Positions 10,225 to 24,065 of a stretch of 64,000 nucleotides of DNA are shown in pieces. Position numbers and translations under genes: made by a program. Location: contig CALYMY010000061.1 in assembly GCA_944548615.1 (NCBI GenBank), positions 1 to 64,000 of the forward strand. The letters are read 5' to 3'. The stretch comes from Micropterix aruncella (lineage: Eukaryota > Arthropoda > Insecta > Lepidoptera > Micropterigidae). The notes below the pieces were generated by a model. The model did no database searches. It was not told the origin of the DNA and worked only from the letters and a program-made list of their open reading frames with translations. The first letter of the stretch is position 1, and each line of letters starts with the position of its first letter.

Positions 10225-11666
10225 GGAGTTCCCTCGTCGGGAGCCAACCCTGGGTGCAGCAGCCATGTCATGGTGGGACTTAGTAATTGCCATCATAATG
10301 GAATGCCTATACCAAATTTCACGTCTCTACGGTTGACCGTTGAGGAGTTCCCTCGTCGGGAGCCAACCCTGGGTGCAGCAGCCATGTCATGGTGGAACTT
10401 AGTAATTGCCATCATAATGGAATGCCTATACCAAATTTCACGTCTCTACGGTTGACCGTTGAGGAGTTCCCTCGTCGGGAGCCAACCCTGGGTGCAGCAG
10501 CGATGTCATGGTGGAACTTAGAAATTGCCGTCATAATGGAATGCCTATACCAAATTTCACGTCTCTACGGTTGACCGTTGAGGAGTTCCCTCGTCGGGAG
10601 CCAACCCTGGGTGCAGCAGCCATGTCATGGTGGAACTTAGTAATTGCCATCATAATGGAATGCCTATACCAAATTTCACGTCTCTACGGTTGACCGTTGA
10701 GGAGTTCCCTCGTCGGGAGCCAACCCTGGGTGCAGCAGCCATGTCATGGTGGAACTTAGTAATTGCCATCATAATGGAATGCCTATACCAAATTTCACGT
10801 CTCTACGGTTGACCGTTGAGGAGTTCCCTCGTCGGGAGCCAACCCTGGGTGCAGCAGCCATGTCATGGTGGAACTTAGTAATTGCCATCATAATGGAATG
10901 CCTATACCAAATTTCACGTCTCTACGGTTGACCGTTGAGGAGTTCCCTCGTCGGGAGCCAACCCTGGGTGCAGCAGCCATGTCATGGTGGAACTTAGTAA
11001 TTGCCATCATAATGGAATGCCTATACCAAATTTCACGTCTCTACGGTTGACCGTTGAGGAGTTCCCTCGTCGGGAGCCAACCCTGGGTGCAGCAGCGATG
11101 TCATGGTGGAACTTAGAAATTGCCGTCATAATGGAATGCCTATACCAAATTTCACGTCTCTACGGTTGACCGTTGAGGAGTTCCCTCGTCGGGAGCCAAC
11201 CCTGGGTGCAGCAGCCATGTCATGGTGGAACTTAGTAATTGCCATCATAATGGAATGCCTATACCAAATTTCACGTCTCTACGGTTGACCGTTGAGGAGT
11301 TCCCTCGTCGGGAGCCAACCCTGGGTGCAGCAGCCATGTCATGGTGGAACTTAGTAATTGCCATCATAATGGAATGCCTATACCAAATTTCACGTCTCTA
11401 CGGTTGACCGTTGAGGAGTTCCCTCGTCGGGAGCCAACCCTGGGTGCAGCAGCCATGTCATGGTGGAACTTAGTAATTGCCATCATAATGGAATGCCTAT
11501 ACCAAATTTCACGTCTCTACGGTTGACCGTTGAGAAGTTCCCTCGTCGGGAGCCAACCCTGGGTGCAGCAGCCATGTCATGGTGGAACTTAGTAATTGCC
11601 ATCATAATGGAATGCCTATACCAAATTTCACGTCTCTACGGTTGACCGTTGAGGAGTTCCCTCGTC
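10225..11666. repeat. 119-bp array, unit 3 (12 copies)
   Basis: Reference order A A B A A A A B A A A K. The first copy has one private substitution, G at 10277. Confidence 0.95.
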
Positions 11667-12382
11667 CTTGTCACGTACCTCTTTCCGTAGGTTGTTTACT
11701 CCTTTTAATTCGTTTAACGCCTCGCGGGCAATATCTCTGGCTCTTTCCGGTATTTCTTCGAAATTCCGAAACGGCACTTCTATTTCTGTGGTCTCCATAT
11801 TGTCTCTTCTCGTTGATCAAAGGCACTGAAAATGAAAATGAAAAAGCACAGATTAAATAGTATTGAAAAGTAATTAAAGAAGAAGAAGAAGACGAGATAA
11901 AAAGCAGAAGCAATGAAATGAAAAGCGTTCTAAAACCCTATCTTTTGACACCTCGCTTGTGTGTATATGATAAAATAAAGAATATAATATTTAATTTATT
12001 AAACGAAGCCGCGGGAAAAATACTAAAACTCCCTTGGCTCGGATCGCTACTATTGAAAACAAACATCGTAAAATCGATAAATAAACTTTCGCAAGTATGA
12101 CGAGGGCTGAAGTTACCATAGAAACAGAAATCGTTAAATCGATAAATATTCTATTGCGAGTCGGGCCACCGCCTGAGCTCGTTACTATGGAAACAAAACC
12201 GTTAAATCGATAAATCAATATACCTATACAGATATTAAATCGTCTATAATTCCGTTAATATTACTCAGATTTGAAAATTAAAAGAAGCGTTAGATGCGCA
12301 AAGCAAAACTCTATTAGATAATAATAAACAGGGAGGACTATTGATGCCTTTTAGCGCAATAGCCCTCAAACGTCGGAAGCCA
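11667..12382. repeat. Spacer 3-4
   Basis: Full 716-bp spacer, apparently unchanged even though the neighbouring 166-bp array of unit 3 is indel-rich. Confidence 0.93.
11679..11825 (-). pseudogene. Candidate captured exon, copy 3
   Basis: ATG at 11798; splice-site motifs intact; unspliced frame ends at 11628. Confidence 0.42.
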
Positions 12383-15084
12383 ATTTATTTCGAAAAATGT
12401 GATTTTTTCATAACAATTTCTATGTTCAAAATGAAAGTTTATATAAAAAAATTCAAAATGTCAAAATTTCGAAAATGCCATTTCGTAGAGATTTCAAAGG
12501 CCTTCGTTCTGTCCGAACACCGTAACGCGTTAGGTTTACTCTATCTCGATTTATTTCGAAAAATGTGATTTTTTCATAATAATTTCCAAGTTCAAAATGA
12601 AAGTTTATATAAAAATTTTCAAAATATCAAAATTTCAAAAATGCCATTTTGTAGAGCTTAAGCGGGGTGTCGATCTCGCCAAAGACCGCAACGCGGTAGG
12701 TTTACTCTATCTCGATTTATTTCGAAAAATGTGATTTTTTCATAACAATTTCTATGTTCAAAATGAAAGTTTATATAAAATTTTTCAAAATGTCAAAATT
12801 TCGAAAATGCCATTTTGTAGAGATTACCAAGGTCGTCGTTCTGTCCGAACGCCGTAACGCTATAGGTTTACTCTATCACGATCTTTTTCGAAAAATGTGA
12901 TTTTTTCATAACAATTTCTATGTTTAAAATGAAATTTTATATAAAATTTTTCAAAATGTCAAAATTTCGAAAATGCCATTTTGTAGAGATTACCAAGGCC
13001 GTCGTTCTGTCCGAACGCCGTAACGCTATAGGTTTACTCTATCACGATCTTTTTCGAAAAATGTGATTTTTTCATAATAATTTCTATGTTTAAAATGAAA
13101 TTTTATATAAAATTTTTCAAAATGTCAAAATTTCAAAAATGCCATTTTGTAGAGCTTAAGCGGGGTGTCGATCTAGCCAAAGACCGCAACGCGGTAGGTT
13201 TACTCTATCACGGTCTTTTTCGAAAAATGTCATTTATTCATAACAATTTCTATGTTCAAAATGAAAGTTTATATAAAAAATTTCAAAATGTCAAAATTTC
13301 GAAAATGCCATTTCGTAGAGATTACCAAGGCCGTGGTTCTGTCCGAACGCCGTAACGCTATAGGTTTACTCTATCACGATCTTTTTCGAAAAATGTGATT
13401 TTTTCATTATAATTTCTATGTTTAAAATGAAATTTTATATAAAATTTTTCAAAATGTCAAAATTTCAAAAATGCCATTTTGTAGAGCTTAAGCGGGGTGT
13501 CGATCTCGCCAAAGACCGCAACGCGGTAGGTTTACTCTATCTCGATTTATTTCGAAAAATGTGATTTTTTCATAACAATTTCTATGTTCAAAATGAAAGT
13601 TTATATAAAAAATTTCAAAATGTCAAAATTTCGAAAATGCCATTTTGTAGAGATTACCAAGGCCGTCGTTCTGTCCGAACGCCGTAACCCTATAGGTTTA
13701 CTCTATCACGATCTTTTTCGAAAAATGTGATTTTTTCATAACAATTTCTATGTTTAAAATGAAATTTTATATAAAATTTTTCAAAATGTCAAAATTTCGA
13801 AAATGCCATTTTGTAGAGATTACCAAGGCCGTCGTTCTGTCCGAACGCCGTAACGCTATAGGTTTACTCTATCACGATCTTTTTCGAAAAATGTGATTTT
13901 TTCATAATAATTTCTATGTTTAAAATGAAATTTTATATAAAATTTTTCAAAATGTCAAAATTTCAAAAATGCCATTTTGTAGAGCTTAAGCGGGGTGTCG
14001 ATCTAGCCAAAGACCGCAACGCGGTAGGTTTACTCTATCACGGTCTTTTTCGAAAAATGTCATTTATTCATAACAATTTCTATGTTCAAAATGAAAGTTT
14101 ATATAAAAAATTTCAAAATGTCAAAATTTCGAAAATGCCATTTCGTAGAGATTACCAAGGCCGTGGTTCTGTCCGAACGCCGTAACGCTATAGGTTTACT
14201 CTATCACGATCTTTTTCGAAAAATGTGATTTTTTCATTATAATTTCTATGTTTAAAATGAAATTTTATATAAAATTTTTCAAAATGTCAAAATTTCAAAA
14301 ATGCCATTTTGTAGAGCTTAAGCGGGGTGTCGATCTCGCCAAAGACCGCAACGCGGTAGGTTTACTCTATCTCGATTTATTTCGAAAAATGTGATTTTTT
14401 CATAACAATTTCTATGTTCAAAATGAAAGTTTATATAAAAAATTTCAAAATGTCAAAATTTCGAAAATGCCATTTTGTAGAGATTACCAAGGCCGTCGTT
14501 CTGTCCGAACGCCGTAACCCTATAGGTTTACTCTATCACGATCTTTTTCGAAAAATGTGATTTTTTCATAACAATTTCTATGTTTAAAATGAAATTTTAT
14601 ATAAAATTTTTCAAAATGTCAAAATTTCGAAAATGCCATTTTGTAGAGATTACCAAGGCCGTCGTTCTGTCCGAACGCCGTAACCCTATAGGTTTACTCT
14701 ATCACGATCTTTTTCGAAAAATATGATTTTTTCATAATAATTTCTATGTTTAAAATGAAATTTTATATAAAATTTTTCAAAAAGTCAAAATTTCAAAAAT
14801 GCCATTTTGTAGAGCTTAAGCGGGGTGTCGATCTCGCCAAAGACCGCAACGCGGTAGGTTTACTCTATCTCGTTCTTTTGTGAAAAATGTGATTTTTTCA
14901 TAACAATTTCTATGTTCAAAATGAAAGTTTATATAAAAAATTTCAAAATGTCAAAATTTCGAAAATGCCATTTCGTAGAGATTTCAAAGGCCTTCGTTAT
15001 GCCCAAACACCGTAACGCGTTTTATTTACTCTATCACGGTCTTTTTCGAAAAATGACATTTATTCATAACAATTTCTATGTTCA
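12383..15084. repeat. 166-bp array, unit 4 (16 monomers, +830 bp)
   Basis: Sixteen monomers and the 46-bp partial. Slots 1-8 are followed by a slot-4-type monomer (13711-13876, with GTAACGCTATAGG rather than slot 9's GTAACCCTATAGG), then slots 5-8 again and slots 9-11. Exactly one five-monomer period was gained. The 830-bp copies at 13047-13876 and 13877-14706 read the same apart from their last monomers (slot 4 type versus slot 9). Confidence 0.95.
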
Positions 15085-16526
15085 GGAGTTCCCTCGTCGG
15101 GAGCCAACCCTGGGTGCAGCAGCCATGTCATGGTGGAACTTAGTAATTGCCATCATAATGGAATGCCTATACCAAATTTCACGTCTCTACGGTTGACCGT
15201 TGAGGAGTTCCCTCGTCGGGAGCCAACCCTGGGTGCAGCAGCCATGTCATGGTGGAACTTAGTAATTGCCATCATAATGGAATGCCTATACCAAATTTCA
15301 CGTCTCTACGGTTGACCGTTGAGGAGTTCCCTCGTCGGGAGCCAACCCTGGGTGCAGCAGCGATGTCATGGTGGAACTTAGAAATTGCCGTCATAATGGA
15401 ATGCCTATACCAAATTTCACGTCTCTACGGTTGACCGTTGAGGAGTTCCCTCGTCGGGAGCCAACCCTGGGTGCAGCAGCCATGTCATGGTGGAACTTAG
15501 TAATTGCCATCATAATGGAATGCCTATACCAAATTTCACGTCTCTACGGTTGACCGTTGAGGAGTTCCCTCGTCGGGAGCCAACCCTGGGTGCAGCAGCC
15601 ATGTCATGGTGGAACTTAGTAATTGCCATCATAATGGAATGCCTATACCAAATTTCACGTCTCTACGGTTGACCGTTGAGGAGTTCCCTCGTCGGGAGCC
15701 AACCCTGGGTGCAGCAGCCATGTCATGGTGGAACTTAGTAATTGCCATCATAATGGAATGCCTATACCAAATTTCACGTCTCTACGGTTGACCGTTGAGG
15801 AGTTCCCTCGTCGGGAGCCAACCCTGGGTGCAGCAGCCATGTCATGGTGGAACTTAGTAATTGCCATCATAATGGAATGCCTATACCAAATTTCACGTCT
15901 CTACGGTTGACCGTTGAGGAGTTCCCTCGTCGGGAGCCAACCCTGGGTGCAGCAGCGATGTCATGGTGGAACTTAGAAATTGCCGTCATAATGGAATGCC
16001 TATACCAAATTTCACGTCTCTACGGTTGACCGTTGAGGAGTTCCCTCGTCGGGAGCCAACCCTGGGTGCAGCAGCCATGTCATGGTGGAACTTAGTAATT
16101 GCCATCATAATGGAATGCCTATACCAAATTTCACGTCTCTACGGTTGACCGTTGAGGAGTTCCCTCGTCGGGAGCCAACCCTGGGTGCAGCAGCCATGTC
16201 ATGGTGGAACTTAGTAATTGCCATCATAATGGAATGCCTATACCAAATTTCACGTCTCTACGGTTGACCGTTGAGGAGTTCCCTCGTCGGGAGCCAACCC
16301 TGGGTGCAGCAGCCATGTCATGGTGGAACTTAGTAATTGCCATCATAATGGAATGCCTATACCAAATTTCACGTCTCTACGGTTGACCGTTGAGAAGTTC
16401 CCTCGTCGGGAGCCAACCCTGGGTGCAGCAGCCATGTCATGGTGGAACTTAGTAATTGCCATCATAATGGAATGCCTATACCAAATTTCACGTCTCTACG
16501 GTTGACCGTTGAGGAGTTCCCTCGTC
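15085..16526. repeat. 119-bp array, unit 4 (12 copies)
   Basis: Reference order A A B A A A A B A A A K with no private change seen, so the expansion in this unit affected only the 166-bp family. Confidence 0.95.
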
Positions 16527-17242
16527 CTTGTCACGTACCTCTTTCCGTAGGTTGTTTACTCCTTTTAATTCGTTTAACGCCTCGCGGGCAATATCTCTGG
16601 CTCTTTCCGGTATTTCTTCGAAATTCCGAAACGGCACTTCTATTTCTGTGGTCTCCATATTGTCTCTTCTCGTTGATCAAAGGCACTGAAAATGAAAATG
16701 AAAAAGCACAGATTAAATAGTATTGAAAAGTAATTAAAGAAGAAGAAGAAGACGAGATAAAAAGCAGAAGCAATGAAATGAAAAGCGTTCTAAAACCCTA
16801 TCTTTTGACACCTCGCTTGTGTGTATATGATAAAATAAAGAATATAATATTTAATTTATTAAACGAAGCCGCGGGAAAAATACTAAAACTCCCTTGGCTC
16901 GGATCGCTACTATTGAAAACAAACATCGTAAAATCGATAAATAAACTTTCGCAAGTATGACGAGGGCTGAAGTTACCATAGAAACAGAAATCGTTAAATC
17001 GATAAATATTCTATTGCGAGTCGGGCCACCGCCTGAGCTCGTTACTATGGAAACAAAACCGTTAAATCGATAAATCAATATACCTATACAGATATTAAAT
17101 CGTCTATAATTCCGTTAATATTACTCAGATTTGAAAATTAAAAGAAGCGTTAGATGCGCAAAGCAAAACTCTATTAGATAATAATAAACAGGGAGGACTA
17201 TTGATGCCTTTTAGCGCAATAGCCCTCAAACGTCGGAAGCCA
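16527..17242. repeat. Spacer 4-5
   Basis: Full 716-bp spacer, apparently identical to the others. Confidence 0.93.
16539..16685 (-). pseudogene. Candidate captured exon, copy 4
   Basis: ATG at 16658; splice-site motifs intact; unspliced frame ends at 16488. Confidence 0.42.
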
Positions 17243-18948
17243 ATTTATTTCGAAAAATGTGATTTTTTCATAACAATTTCTATGTTCAAAATGAAAGTTT
17301 ATATAAAAAAATTCAAAATGTCAAAATTTCGAAAATGCCATTTCGTAGAGATTTCAAAGGCCTTCGTTCTGTCCGAACACCGTAACGCGTTAGGTTTACT
17401 CTATCTCGATTTATTTCGAAAAATGTGATTTTTTCATAATAATTTCCAAGTTCAAAATGAAAGTTTATATAAAAATTTTCAAAATATCAAAATTTCAAAA
17501 ATGCCATTTTGTAGAGCTTAAGCGGGGTGTCGATCTCGCCAAAGACCGCAACGCGGTAGGTTTACTCTATCTCGATTTATTTCGAAAAATGTGATTTTTT
17601 CATAACAATTTCTATGTTCAAAATGAAAGTTTATATAAAATTTTTCAAAATGTCAAAATTTCGAAAATGCCATTTTGTAGAGATTACCAAGGTCGTCGTT
17701 CTGTCCGAACGCCGTAACGCTATAGGTTTACTCTATCACGATCTTTTTCGAAAAATGTGATTTTTTCATAACAATTTCTATGTTTAAAATGAAATTTTAT
17801 ATAAAATTTTTCAAAATGTCAAAATTTCAAAAATGCCATTTTGTAGAGCTTAAGCGGGGTGTCGATCTAGCCAAAGACCGCAACGCGGTAGGTTTACTCT
17901 ATCACGGTCTTTTTCGAAAAATGTCATTTATTCATAACAATTTCTATGTTCAAAATGAAAGTTTATATAAAAAATTTCAAAATGTCAAAATTTCGAAAAT
18001 GCCATTTCGTAGAGATTACCAAGGCCGTGGTTCTGTCCGAACGCCGTAACGCTATAGGTTTACTCTATCACGATCTTTTTCGAAAAATGTGATTTTTTCA
18101 TTATAATTTCTATGTTTAAAATGAAATTTTATATAAAATTTTTCAAAATGTCAAAATTTCAAAAATGCCATTTTGTAGAGCTTAAGCGGGGTGTCGATCT
18201 CGCCAAAGACCGCAACGCGGTAGGTTTACTCTATCTCGATTTATTTCGAAAAATGTGATTTTTTCATAACAATTTCTATGTTCAAAATGAAAGTTTATAT
18301 AAAAAATTTCAAAATGTCAAAATTTCGAAAATGCCATTTTGTAGAGATTACCAAGGCCGTCGTTCTGTCCGAACGCCGTAACCCTATAGGTTTACTCTAT
18401 CACGATCTTTTTCGAAAAATGTGATTTTTTCATAACAATTTCTATGTTTAAAATGTAATTTTATATAAAATTTTTCAAAATGTCAAAATTTCGAAAATGC
18501 CATTTTGTAGAGATTACCAAGGCCGTCGTTCTGTCCGAACGCCGTAACCCTATAGGTTTACTCTATCACGATCTTTTTCGAAAAATATGATTTTTTCATA
18601 ATAATTTCTATGTTTAAAATGAAATTTTATATAAAATTTTTCAAAAAGTCAAAATTTCAAAAATGCCATTTTGTAGAGCTTAAGCGGGGTGTCGATCTCG
18701 CCAAAGACCGCAATGCGGTAGGTTTACTCTATCTCGTTCTTTTGTGAAAAATGTGATTTTTTCATAACAATTTCTATGTTCAAAATGAAAGTTTATATAA
18801 AAAATTTCAAAATGTCAAAATTTCGAAAATGCCATTTCGTAGAGATTTCAAAGGCCTTCGTTATGCCCAAACACCGTAACGCGTTTTATTTACTCTATCA
18901 CGGTCTTTTTCGAAAAATGACATTTATTCATAACAATTTCTATGTTCA
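17243..18948. repeat. 166-bp array, unit 5 (10 monomers)
   Basis: One monomer is missing: the left half of slot 4 joins the right half of slot 5 near 17800-17830, making a hybrid. Two substitutions are shared with unit 7: T at 18456 in slot 9 and T at 18714 in slot 10 (CAATGCGG instead of CAACGCGG). Confidence 0.95.
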
Positions 18949-19438
18949 GGAGTTCCCTCGTCGGGAGCCAACCCTGGGTGCAGCAGCCATGTCATGGTGG
19001 AACTTAGTAATTGCCATCATAATGGAATGCCTATACCAAATTTCACGTCTCTACGGTTGACCGTTGAGGAGTTCCCTCGTCGGGAGCCAACCCTGGGTGC
19101 AGCAGCCATGTCATGGTGGAACTTAGTAATTGCCATCATAATGGAATGCCTATACCAAATTTCACGTCTCTACGGTTGACCGTTGAGGAGTTCCCTCGTC
19201 GGGAGCCAACCCTGGGTGCAGCAGCCATGTCATGGTGGAACTTAGTAATTGCCATCATAATGGAATGCCTATACCAAATTTCACGTCTCTACGGTTGACC
19301 GTTGAGAAGTTCCCTCGTCGGGAGCCAACCCTGGGTGCAGCAGCCATGTCATGGTGGAACTTAGTAATTGCCATCATAATGGAATGCCTATACCAAATTT
19401 CACGTCTCTACGGTTGACCGTTGAGGAGTTCCCTCGTC
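18949..19438. repeat. 119-bp array, unit 5 (4 copies)
   Basis: Only A A A K remains, eight copies fewer than the reference; both B copies are gone. Shortest 119-bp array in the window, tied with unit 7. Confidence 0.96.
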
Positions 19439-20154
19439 CTTGTCACGTACCTCTTTCCGTAGGTTGTTTACTCCTTTTAATTCGTTTAACGCCTCGCGGG
19501 CAATATCTCTGGCTCTTTCCGGTATTTCTTCGAAATTCCGAAACGGCACTTCTATTTCTGTGGTCTCCATATTGTCTCTTCTCGTTGATCAAAGGCACTG
19601 AAAATGAAAATGAAAAAGCACAGATTAAATAGTATTGAAAAGTAATTAAAGAAGAAGAAGAAGACGAGATAAAAAGCAGAAGCAATGAAATGAAAAGCGT
19701 TCTAAAACCCTATCTTTTGACACCTCGCTTGTGTGTATATGATAAAATAAAGAATATAATATTTAATTTATTAAACGAAGCCGCGGGAAAAATACTAAAA
19801 CTCCCTTGGCTCGGATCGCTACTATTGAAAACAAACATCGTAAAATCGATAAATAAACTTTCGCAAGTATGACGAGGGCTGAAGTTACCATAGAAACAGA
19901 AATCGTTAAATCGATAAATATTCTATTGCGAGTCGGGCCACCGCCTGAGCTCGTTACTATGGAAACAAAACCGTTAAATCGATAAATCAATATACCTATA
20001 CAGATATTAAATCGTCTATAATTCCGTTAATATTACTCAGATTTGAAAATTAAAAGAAGCGTTAGATGCGCAAAGCAAAACTCTATTAGATAATAATAAA
20101 CAGGGAGGACTATTGATGCCTTTTAGCGCAATAGCCCTCAAACGTCGGAAGCCA
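19439..20154. repeat. Spacer 5-6
   Basis: Full 716-bp spacer, apparently identical to the others. Confidence 0.93.
19451..19597 (-). pseudogene. Candidate captured exon, copy 5
   Basis: ATG at 19570; splice-site motifs intact; unspliced frame ends at 19400. Confidence 0.42.
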
Positions 20155-22026
20155 ATTTATTTCGAAAAATGTGATTTTTTCATAACAATTTCTATGTTCA
20201 AAATGAAAGTTTATATAAAAAAATTCAAAATGTCAAAATTTCGAAAATGCCATTTCGTAGAGATTTCAAAGGCCTTCGTTCTGTCCGAACACCGTAACGC
20301 GTTAGGTTTACTCTATCTCGATTTATTTCGAAAAATGTGATTTTTTCATAATAATTTCCAAGTTCAAAATGAAAGTTTATATAAAAATTTTCAAAATATC
20401 AAAATTTCAAAAATGCCATTTTGTAGAGCTTAAGCGGGGTGTCGATCTCGCCAAAGACCGCAACGCGGTAGGTTTACTCTATCTCGATTTATTTCGAAAA
20501 ATGTGATTTTTTCATAACAATTTCTATGTTCAAAATGAAAGTTTATATAAAATTTTTCAAAATGTCAAAATTTCGAAAATGCCATTTTGTAGAGATTACC
20601 AAGGTCGTCGTTCTGTCCGAACGCCGTAACGCTATAGGTTTACTCTATCACGATCTTTTTCGAAAAATGTGATTTTTTCATAACAATTTCTATGTTTAAA
20701 ATGAAATTTTATATAAAATTTTTCAAAATGTCAAAATTTCGAAAATGCCATTTTGTAGAGATTACCAAGGCCGTCGTTCTGTCCGAACGCCGTAACGCTA
20801 TAGGTTTACTCTATCACGATCTTTTTCGAAAAATGTGATTTTTTCATAATAATTTCTATGTTTAAAATGAAATTTTATATAAAATTTTTCAAAATGTCAA
20901 AATTTCAAAAATGCCATTTTGTAGAGCTTAAGCGGGGTGTCGATCTAGCCAAAGACCGCAACGCGGTAGGTTTACTCTATCACGGTCTTTTTCGAAAAAT
21001 GTCATTTATTCATAACAATTTCTATGTTCAAAATGAAAGTTTATATAAAAAATTTCAAAATGTCAAAATTTCGAAAATGCCATTTCGTAGAGATTACCAA
21101 GGCCGTGGTTCTGTCCGAACGCCGTAACGCTATAGGTTTACTCTATCACGATCTTTTTCGAAAAATGTGATTTTTTCATTATAATTTCTATGTTTAAAAT
21201 GAAATTTTATATAAAATTTTTCAAAATGTCAAAATTTCAAAAATGCCATTTTGTAGAGCTTAAGCGGGGTGTCGATCTCGCCAAAGACCGCAACGCGGTA
21301 GGTTTACTCTATCTCGATTTATTTCGAAAAATGTGATTTTTTCATAACAATTTCTATGTTCAAAATGAAAGTTTATATAAAAAATTTCAAAATGTCAAAA
21401 TTTCGAAAATGCCATTTTGTAGAGATTACCAAGGCCGTCGTTCTGTCCGAACGCCGTAACCCTATAGGTTTACTCTATCACGATCTTTTTCGAAAAATGT
21501 GATTTTTTCATAACAATTTCTATGTTTAAAATGAAATTTTATATAAAATTTTTCAAAATGTCAAAATTTCGAAAATGCCATTTTGTAGAGATTACCAAGG
21601 CCGTCGTTCTGTCCGAACGCCGTAACCCTATAGGTTTACTCTATCACGATCTTTTTCGAAAAATATGATTTTTTCATAATAATTTCTATGTTTAAAATGA
21701 AATTTTATATAAAATTTTTCTAAAAGTCAAAATTTCAAAAATGCCATTTTGTAGAGCTTAAGCGGGGTGTCGATCTCGCCAAAGACCGCAACGCGGTAGG
21801 TTTACTCTATCTCGTTCTTTTGTGAAAAATGTGATTTTTTCATAACAATTTCTATGTTCAAAATGAAAGTTTATATAAAAAATTTCAAAATGTCAAAATT
21901 TCGAAAATGCCATTTCGTAGAGATTTCAAAGGCCTTCGTTATGCCCAAACACCGTAACGCGTTTTATTTACTCTATCACGGTCTTTTTCGAAAAATGACA
22001 TTTATTCATAACAATTTCTATGTTCA
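20155..22026. repeat. 166-bp array, unit 6 (11 monomers)
   Basis: Reference length and order. Private substitution T at 21721 in slot 10. It lacks both substitutions shared by its neighbours, units 5 and 7. Confidence 0.95.
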
Positions 22027-23349
22027 GGAGTTCCCTCGTCGGGAGCCAACCCTGGGTGCAGCAGCCATGTCATGGTGGAACTTAGTAATTGCCATCATAA
22101 TGGAATGCCTATACCAAATTTCACGTCTCTACGGTTGACCGTTGAGGAGTTCCCTCGTCGGGAGCCAACCCTGGGTGCAGCAGCCATGTCATGGTGGAAC
22201 TTAGTAATTGCCATCATAATGGAATGCCTATACCAAATTTCACGTCTCTACGGTTGACCGTTGAGGAGTTCCCTCGTCGGGAGCCAACCCTGGGTGCAGC
22301 AGCGATGTCATGGTGGAACTTAGAAATTGCCGTCATAATGGAATGCCTATACCAAATTTCACGTCTCTACGGTTGACCGTTGAGGAGTTCCCTCGTCGGG
22401 AGCCAACCCTGGGTGCAGCAGCCATGTCATGGTGGAACTTAGTAATTGCCATCATAATGGAATGCCTATACCAAATTTCACGTCTCTACGGTTGACCGTT
22501 GAGGAGTTCCCTCGTCGGGAGCCAACCCTGGGTGCAGCAGCCATGTCATGGTGGAACTTAGTAATTGCCATCATAATGGAATGCCTATACCAAATTTCAC
22601 GTCTCTACGGTTGACCGTTGAGGAGTTCCCTCGTCGGGAGCCAACCCTGGGTGCAGCAGCCATGTCATGGTGGAACTTAGTAATTGCCATCATAATGGAA
22701 TGCCTATACCAAATTTCACGTCTCTACGGTTGACCGTTGAGGAGTTCCCTCGTCGGGAGCCAACCCTGGGTGCAGCAGCGATGTCATGGTGGAACTTAGA
22801 AATTGCCGTCATAATGGAATGCCTATACCAAATTTCACGTCTCTACGGTTGACCGTTGAGGAGTTCCCTCGTCGGGAGCCAACCCTGGGTGCAGCAGCCA
22901 TGTCATGGTGGAACTTAGTAATTGCCATCATAATGGAATGCCTATACCAAATTTCACGTCTCTACGGTTGACCGTTGAGGAGTTCCCTCGTCGGGAGCCA
23001 ACCCTGGGTGCAGCAGCCATGTCATGGTGGAACTTAGTAATTGCCATCATAATGGAATGCCTATACCAAATTTCACGTCTCTACGGTTGACCGTTGAGGA
23101 GTTCCCTCGTCTGGAGCCAACCCTGGGTGCAGCAGCCATGTCATGGTGGAACTTAGTAATTGCCATCATAATGGAATGCCTATACCAAATTTCACGTCTC
23201 TACGGTTGACCGTTGAGAAGTTCCCTCGTCGGGAGCCAACCCTGGGTGCAGCAGCCATGTCATGGTGGAACTTAGTAATTGCCATCATAATGGAATGCCT
23301 ATACCAAATTTCACGTCTCTACGGTTGACCGTTGAGGAGTTCCCTCGTC
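22027..23349. repeat. 119-bp array, unit 6 (11 copies)
   Basis: Order A A B A A A B A A A K: one A is missing between the two B copies. The same arrangement occurs in unit 11. Private substitution T at 23112. Confidence 0.95.
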
Positions 23350-24065
23350 CTTGTCACGTACCTCTTTCCGTAGGTTGTTTACTCCTTTTAATTCGTTTAA
23401 CGCCTCGCGGGCAATATCTCTGGCTCTTTCCGGTATTTCTTCGAAATTCCGAAACGGCACTTCTATTTCTGTGGTCTCCATATTGTCTCTTCTCGTTGAT
23501 CAAAGGCACTGAAAATGAAAATGAAAAAGCACAGATTAAATAGTATTGAAAAGTAATTAAAGAAGAAGAAGAAGACGAGATAAAAAGCAGAAGCAATGAA
23601 ATGAAAAGCGTTCTAAAACCCTATCTTTTGACACCTCGCTTGTGTGTATATGATAAAATAAAGAATATAATATTTAATTTATTAAACGAAGCCGCGGGAA
23701 AAATACTAAAACTCCCTTGGCTCGGATCGCTACTATTGAAAACAAACATCGTAAAATCGATAAATAAACTTTCGCAAGTATGACGAGGGCTGAAGTTACC
23801 ATAGAAACAGAAATCGTTAAATCGATAAATATTCTATTGCGAGTCGGGCCACCGCCTGAGCTCGTTACTATGGAAACAAAACCGTTAAATCGATAAATCA
23901 ATATACCTATACAGATATTAAATCGTCTATAATTCCGTTAATATTACTCAGATTTGAAAATTAAAAGAAGCGTTAGATGCGCAAAGCAAAACTCTATTAG
24001 ATAATAATAAACAGGGAGGACTATTGATGCCTTTTAGCGCAATAGCCCTCAAACGTCGGAAGCCA
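23350..24065. repeat. Spacer 6-7
   Basis: Full 716-bp spacer, apparently identical to the others. Confidence 0.93.
23362..23508 (-). pseudogene. Candidate captured exon, copy 6
   Basis: ATG at 23481; splice-site motifs intact; unspliced frame ends at 23311. Confidence 0.42.
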
